DNA of 47,056 nt from a virus. Below are positions 43,200 to 47,056 of the stretch, piece by piece. Both the position numbers and the translations under genes were made by a program. Below the pieces are notes generated by a model. It ran no database searches. It worked only from the letters and a program-made list of their open reading frames with translations, and was not told where the DNA came from. The DNA lies in IMG/VR virus record IMGVR_UViG_3300006805_000046, positions 1 through 47,056 of that record. The stretch is one strand, 5' to 3'. The first letter of the stretch is position 1. Every line of letters begins with the position of its first letter.

Positions 43200-43652
43200 A
43201 TGTTTGGCTGGAGCAAGCGTGGTCGCGCACAATGTGCGCATGATGCTGCAATTGAATTAAGAAAAAAGAACGCGGTACTTGCATTGCAAGCGGCGATCAA
43301 TTCAAAGCAGTACGCTCAGTTTCAGAACTTAACTATCCCTCGGGTATATACGGATAATACTATCCGCAGCAGTTATACATGGGCGGTAGATAGGCGTTTG
43401 CACATTGCAACAATCTCCTACACTGAACAGCGCGGACTGCAACTCATTGGAGAATTTACTTGCCGCCTGCACTACAAAGGCGATCGTTTTCTAAAAGCGG
43501 TGGTAGAATCTTACTCCGCAAATCCATGGTGTGTCGATGATGTAATTGAAGCGGCCATTTCGGCTTGGAAACTAGAACCCTATCTCAAGGAGCTTGGTAA
43601 TGTGGAAGTGGATAAAACGCCAGTATTCGAAGCACAGCAATGCCCGTCGTAA
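43200..43652 (+). CDS. Hypothetical protein, 150 aa
   Basis: Not recognised. ATG 43200 with TTTTTTGGAGGTTCT upstream, a strong site. Basic N-terminus (SKRGRAQ), helical then beta (RRLHIATISYTEQRGLQLIGEF). First gene of a chain of five overlapping or near-overlapping small genes up to 45663; its last 53 bases overlap the next gene. Confidence 0.7.
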   Translation: MFGWSKRGRAQCAHDAAIELRKKNAVLALQAAINSKQYAQFQNLTIPRVYTDNTIRSSYTWAVDRRLHIATISYTEQRGLQLIGEFTCRLHYKGDRFLKAVVESYSANPWCVDDVIEAAISAWKLEPYLKELGNVEVDKTPVFEAQQCPS

Positions 43653-44172
43653 AAATGCAGGGTTGATGGAAAAAGAAATACGTACGGCCATGGTTAAAAT
43701 GGTTGAGCAGCAATTAAACGATCAGTTTGAGGCATGTTTTACGCCTGAGTACATGGCTAACGTTTTCCCTCGCTTAGGTACACGGGACTTTGGTGTCATT
43801 CAACAGTTTGCACAAGTCGATGCGTACGGCGTTTCATTCACTGGTTTAAGGATCAACAATGCAGCCGCCATTGTACTGACCATTCATCGAGTTGCATGTG
43901 GAATGTCTTTCCAGCATGTGGTGATATGTGATAGGCAGGATGGGGCAGTAACGGTAATGCCGTGTAATGCAAGTGCGTTGCCAGCGTACATGCTGCGTGC
44001 CGTGGAGACGTACTACAACAAGCATCTGGCCAACGTGGTTAAAGACATGTGGATATCTCGTGAAGATACGCTGCCACTGGATCCACCGTTACAACCTGTA
44101 GCAAAACCCATCTCCGCTGGGGCAGCCGACAATAACGTCGTGCGTTTAAAACCAAGGAATGATCCAAAATGA
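43600..44172 (+). CDS. Hypothetical protein, 190 aa
   Basis: Not recognised. ATG 43600 with CAAGGA upstream; the TTG at 43594 is less likely. Basic start (WKWIKRQYSKHSNARRKN). Contains VFPRLGTRDFGV, which resembles VFPLLDTRSLGV in the 44816 protein, and a following Val-rich beta segment, so the two are probably diverged copies. The C-terminus is a Pro-rich tail. Overlaps the next gene by four bases (ATGA). Confidence 0.65.
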   Translation: MWKWIKRQYSKHSNARRKNAGLMEKEIRTAMVKMVEQQLNDQFEACFTPEYMANVFPRLGTRDFGVIQQFAQVDAYGVSFTGLRINNAAAIVLTIHRVACGMSFQHVVICDRQDGAVTVMPCNASALPAYMLRAVETYYNKHLANVVKDMWISREDTLPLDPPLQPVAKPISAGAADNNVVRLKPRNDPK

Positions 44173-44819
44173 AATACATGTCACTGGCTAACGTTCACTT
44201 TGCTACCAGTACTTTATTCACTCGTAAACTGGGCGAGGGTACGCCTCGGGTTGAATTAGGAATCCCTGCAACCATTTACAATGAAATGTTAAGGCTAGGT
44301 ACTGATCTGGTGTGGGTTATCGGTGAACATCGTTTAAATCCATTTACCACCGATTCAATGGTTGGGCGTACACATCCTTTAGCAAAACACATCATGGAAG
44401 GAGCTATTGATATTGAAATGATGGCGTGGATCTGTGCGTACATAAACCGAGGTACCACCATTGAAGGGGGGTGGCTGCATTTCGAATCACGCATGTTAAC
44501 TATACGGGGTAATAGCAGTACCCGTGGGTATAATGCCATCTTGTTTGAATACTACTACCGAGCCATCTCCACAATCATTCAGGGTGGAGTACCCAATTCA
44601 TTAATTGGACCAGTGTATCGCTTTTTGGAAATTGCAGGACGCACGTGCGACTTAAGTGACCCGACAGTTATAGCCGACACGTACCATGCATTGTGTACGG
44701 CGGCTGGTTGCATTGCCCCTAATCTGCAAACGCAATCTTTCTTAGCGAACCTGCCTAGTTATAAAAGCGATCCACTTTACATTGGTGAACTCAAACGATT
44801 GACCAGGGGAACCGTATGA
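44169..44819 (+). CDS. Hypothetical protein, 216 aa
   Basis: Not recognised. Starts at ATG 44169 inside ATGA with the previous stop; ends in ATGA with the next start. Helical with a Trp/Ile-rich middle (EIMMAWICAYI). No motif. Translationally coupled with both neighbours, so stoichiometric production is likely. Confidence 0.7.
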   Translation: MKYMSLANVHFATSTLFTRKLGEGTPRVELGIPATIYNEMLRLGTDLVWVIGEHRLNPFTTDSMVGRTHPLAKHIMEGAIDIEMMAWICAYINRGTTIEGGWLHFESRMLTIRGNSSTRGYNAILFEYYYRAISTIIQGGVPNSLIGPVYRFLEIAGRTCDLSDPTVIADTYHALCTAAGCIAPNLQTQSFLANLPSYKSDPLYIGELKRLTRGTV

Positions 44820-45259
44820 CCGAAGAAAATGTCGAAGTGGATGACCAACCACGTTCAAACAAAGCAATCGCAAACGTGGCAATGAGGCAATTGCAACAAG
44901 ACTTTATAATGACCAAAATAAACACGCTGTTGGTCAAGGTATTTCCGTTGTTAGACACCCGGTCACTGGGCGTTGACATTGTACATGAATCGTTTATGTG
45001 GCGCCATAACCTGCAACACTGCATTGCGGTTGAAATAGCATGGATAGCACAGCTTGCAGTACATCACATCACAATAGGGTATTATGGACCGGATGGAATT
45101 CGGTACTTGATCACTGGTTTTGATGCAGATCAGATGTTTAGCTATACGAAAATGGAAACGTTTAGTTTAATAGACTTTTCCATAATTGCCGATATCTGTG
45201 ACAGCATTGATGACCTTAGACAGGCATTGCCGCCCACCTCCAAAGAGACCTCGACATGA
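44816..45259 (+). CDS. Hypothetical protein, 147 aa, possible paralog of the 43600 product
   Basis: Starts at ATG 44816 in ATGA. Acidic start (TEENVEVDDQPRSN), then VFPLLDTRSLGV as in the 43600 product, then a beta-rich half with HH motif (VHHITIGYYGPDG). No known family. Ends in ATGA with the next gene. Confidence 0.7.
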   Translation: MTEENVEVDDQPRSNKAIANVAMRQLQQDFIMTKINTLLVKVFPLLDTRSLGVDIVHESFMWRHNLQHCIAVEIAWIAQLAVHHITIGYYGPDGIRYLITGFDADQMFSYTKMETFSLIDFSIIADICDSIDDLRQALPPTSKETST

Positions 45260-45663
45260 ATCAGACGCTTAGTGCACTGCAAGCAGAAGTAAACAAGAAA
45301 CTACTCGCCCTCGCTACTCTAGTGGTGGCAGCTGGTTTGACATCCACTGCTACAAATCGTGCGGTGCTTTATAGTACCTTAACCGTATTGGGTAATGACA
45401 GCGACGTGTTGGTGGGGATTGCATCCAGCGATAATGCCGCCTCGGGCGCTACCGATCGCCAATGCAGCGAAATCAAAATTACATCCCGCAGTGGAAATGT
45501 AATGGCATATTACGACTCATCTCGTCCGGGTGCTAAGTTGCAGATGGTGGATACCCCAGGCATTACTGTGTTTGATTATTTCAACATCCTGAAAATGTTG
45601 GATACGCTTACTACAGCTTTTGCAGCTGGATACCCAGCCGCTGCCATCACCATTCCTAAATAA
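45256..45663 (+). CDS. Hypothetical protein, 135 aa, possible structural protein
   Basis: Starts at ATG 45256 overlapping the previous stop. Helical N-terminus (LSALQAEVNKKLLAL) followed by Thr/Ser/Ala-rich beta segments (SNRAVLYSTLTVL, KITSRSGNVMAYY) and a Pro/Ala end. Composition resembles small virion or tail proteins. Last gene of the coupled chain; hairpin follows. Confidence 0.65.
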   Translation: MNQTLSALQAEVNKKLLALATLVVAAGLTSTATNRAVLYSTLTVLGNDSDVLVGIASSDNAASGATDRQCSEIKITSRSGNVMAYYDSSRPGAKLQMVDTPGITVFDYFNILKMLDTLTTAFAAGYPAAAITIPK

Positions 45664-45669
45664 TCCATT

Positions 45670-45695
45670 AGAGCCTCGCCTAGCGAGGCTCTATG
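45670..45695 (+). terminator. Hairpin terminator with TATG tail
   Basis: GAGCCTCG (45671-45678) with CGAGGCTC (45684-45691), loop CCTAG, then TATGCCC. Ends the 43200-45663 unit. Confidence 0.7.
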
Positions 45696-45720
45696 CCCAC
45701 TCACCGCAAGGAGTTCTACT

Positions 45721-46542
45721 GTGAGCAATCACATGTCGTTTATTTTAGGCGCGCATGACGACGAGATGTCCGTAATAGAAAACGTGTTACGTGGACTGAA
45801 ACTGCCCTACGCCTATGCCACTGCAAACAATGAACGTTGCACCAGTCGTAACGCATATGCTGCTACAGGTGTAATTCAAATGGGACATGGATATCAATCT
45901 ACCAGTCCTATTGCAATGGTAGTTACCATTGAGTGTGCAGGTCCCACTATTATCCCTACCGTTCGCATTGATCACCATCATCCAGGCGATACCGGTTTTG
46001 ATAAAGGGGCCGATCAGTATTTTGACGGCAGCAGTATTGGACAGCTTTGTAATTTACTGATGGATGAAGAGTATGATCAGTCTGTATTGGAATGGCATGC
46101 GAATGTAAGTTTGCATCTAGCAGCCGCCAATGATCATTGTCCTGCGCATGCCCTAGCAGGGCTTTGTCCAGGGGTGGATCCAGAACAGCTACGTAACTAC
46201 CGCATAAACGCCATCAAACGCGTTACAGCGCTTCCAGAGGCAAAGATACGCATTGGTATCCAGAAAGCTGCAGAGCGTCTTAAAGCGCTTCCTAGACGGC
46301 TTGTAGAGGGTGTTGAGGTAATCCATTGCACTGATTCGTTTCCACACTTCGTAAATGCAGTATTGTGGTCGGGCAGTGCAGTCGAATACTACAAAGAGTT
46401 ACCCGATGGGTCTGTGCGTAAAGGTTTGCTCAGTTGTACTAGTCCGGCTGTTGTTCAGACCTGGATGAATGAGCATGCGTCGGTATTAAAAGATATATAC
46501 GGCTGTCCTGTGCGCGGGTATGCCGGTGGGTATTTACCATAA
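45721..46542 (+). CDS. DHH-phosphoesterase-like hypothetical protein, 273 aa
   Basis: GTG start at 45721 with AAGGAGTTCTACT before it. Motifs suggest a DHH-type metal phosphoesterase: ILGAHDDEMSVIENVL (first Asp motif), VRIDHHHPGDTGF (the DHH motif), then AANDHCPAH. In that superfamily Asp and His residues bind two Mn2+ and remove phosphate from inorganic pyrophosphate, short oligonucleotides (NrnA-like) or cyclic nucleotides. The C-terminal domain (VEVIHCTDSF onward) could be the substrate domain. Recognition rests on local motifs only. Confidence 0.5.
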   Translation: MSNHMSFILGAHDDEMSVIENVLRGLKLPYAYATANNERCTSRNAYAATGVIQMGHGYQSTSPIAMVVTIECAGPTIIPTVRIDHHHPGDTGFDKGADQYFDGSSIGQLCNLLMDEEYDQSVLEWHANVSLHLAAANDHCPAHALAGLCPGVDPEQLRNYRINAIKRVTALPEAKIRIGIQKAAERLKALPRRLVEGVEVIHCTDSFPHFVNAVLWSGSAVEYYKELPDGSVRKGLLSCTSPAVVQTWMNEHASVLKDIYGCPVRGYAGGYLP

Positions 46543-46566
46543 ACCAATAAAGCAAGGAGCATTACA

Positions 46567-46671
46567 ATGTTCTATCCAGTAAAGTGGTTAGATTATCTAC
46601 GGTTTAAACTTCGAATCCGTTGCTGTGGTGGGTCATGGGATGCTGGAGAAGTTCAAGCTATGGAGGGATGA
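46567..46671 (+). CDS. Tiny ORF, 34 aa
   Basis: ATG 46567 with CAAGGAGCATTACA upstream. The peptide is basic (YLRFKLRIRCCGG), with a CC pair. The good ribosome site supports translation; the following gene overlaps it in another frame. No family known. Confidence 0.45.
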   Translation: MFYPVKWLDYLRFKLRIRCCGGSWDAGEVQAMEG

Positions 46672-46798
46672 ACGTATTGGTCGTCATGCGCTAATTGAGC
46701 CGCTTGAGTGGTTCGCTGGAGGTTATGCGCGTGCAAAGTCTAACCCAGAGCAGTCCGTGCCGAAGGCAAATCAAGCCACACAGGAGCGCCAGCCATGA
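46640..46798 (+). CDS. Small ORF, 52 aa
   Basis: ATG 46640, overlapping the previous ORF by 32 bases in another frame; weak ribosome site. Product LEKFKLWRDERIGRHALIEPLEWFAGGYARAK plus a polar tail. Codon use (GAG, CTT, GCG) differs from the long genes in the window. No family recognised. Confidence 0.4.
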   Translation: MLEKFKLWRDERIGRHALIEPLEWFAGGYARAKSNPEQSVPKANQATQERQP

Positions 46799-46956
46799 GC
46801 GATAAGATGACAGACACAAAGATGCTTGAAGGGTTTGCGAAAGAGTTTAAGCCGTTCGTAGGTGGAATGATCTATTTTGACGACCATGCAAGCAGGTTCA
46901 GGGCGTGTGAGCCGTACACAATCGACGCAGCCATCGCACAGGACAAGGGGGAGTGA
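46795..46956 (+). CDS. Small ORF, 53 aa
   Basis: ATG 46795 overlaps the previous stop in ATGA; AGGAG is nearby upstream. Contains PFVGGMIYFDDHASRFRACEPY, an aromatic, acidic stretch like small accessory proteins of enterobacterial phages. Not identified. Confidence 0.45.
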   Translation: MSDKMTDTKMLEGFAKEFKPFVGGMIYFDDHASRFRACEPYTIDAAIAQDKGE

Positions 46957-47056
46957 TGAATATGGTAATCGGAGGAAAATATAACTGGATTGGTCAGCCA
47001 GAAAGACTTGTGTACATCGGGAAATCTGGTAGCTGGTATCAGTTTGCTAAAGTTGG
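46956..47056 (+). CDS. Partial ORF running off the window
   Basis: ATG 46956 overlaps the previous stop (TGATG) and has AGGGGGAG before it. Visible residues: IGGKYNWIGQPERLVYIGKSGSWYQF, an aromatic-rich pattern I have seen in small proteins of enterobacterial phages, though the name is unknown. No stop before the window end. Confidence 0.45.
   Translation, partial: MNMVIGGKYNWIGQPERLVYIGKSGSWYQFAKV

Noticed and set aside
1-47056. CRISPR array, integrase or insertion sequence
   Set aside because: No regularly spaced repeats, recombinase motifs or terminal inverted repeats with a transposase were seen.

Overview
The window looks like a 47 kb piece of a jumbo tailed phage related to phiKZ (Chimalliviridae-like). 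The basis is gene content: two genes that read as the N-terminal half of RNA polymerase beta-prime and the bulk of beta, a separate gene for the beta C-terminus, a giant tape-measure-like protein of about 2,200 residues with a cell-wall hydrolase domain, and a prohead protease, all in the order I recall for phiKZ gp181-gp180-gp178-gp177-gp176-gp175. Homology calls come from reading motifs, not from database searches. The host cannot be told from the sequence. No tRNA, CRISPR array, insertion sequence or integrase was seen.

Layout. 1-5.0 kb (+): nucleotidyltransferase-like gene, unknown gene, membrane-anchored transglycosylase-like gene, ART-like gene, SNF2-type helicase. 5.1-12.1 kb: short blocks of alternating strand with a CYTH-domain gene, two probable virion genes, a one-TM protein, an RNase H protein and another probable virion gene. 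12.2-17.1 kb (+): RecA-like ATPase, SLOG-domain gene, RNA polymerase beta C-terminus, two unknown genes, dUTPase. 17.2-20.5 kb: small conserved unknown genes and a virion-type gene. 20.6-29.4 kb (-): tail-type genes, one broken by an in-frame TGA, and the giant tape-measure/lysin gene. 29.5-42.9 kb (+): polymerase beta-prime and beta genes, virion genes, prohead protease, lipoprotein, glycine-rich adhesin, abundant small protein. 43-47 kb (+): tightly overlapped small genes, a DHH-like gene and, at the edge, very small genes of different character.

Main discoveries. (1) The beta-prime gene is interrupted by a 384-nt ORF-less group I intron placed exactly after the first Asp codon of the catalytic DFDGD motif; removing positions 30949-31332 restores a 540-residue protein. 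(2) A 710-codon minus-strand frame at 20587-22719 is interrupted by one in-frame TGA. (3) All five convergent gene junctions carry near-identical GC-rich hairpins flanked by CATA on the left and TATG on the right; relatives of the same element close several co-directional units.

How the genes work together: the beta-prime, beta and beta C-terminal genes would form most of a multi-subunit phage polymerase, probably the virion-packaged one given its position among head and tail genes; the protease matures the head; the tape-measure lysin and adhesin serve entry; dUTPase, RNase H, RecA-like and helicase genes serve DNA metabolism. The beta-prime C-terminal subunit and the second polymerase expected of this phage group are not in the window.
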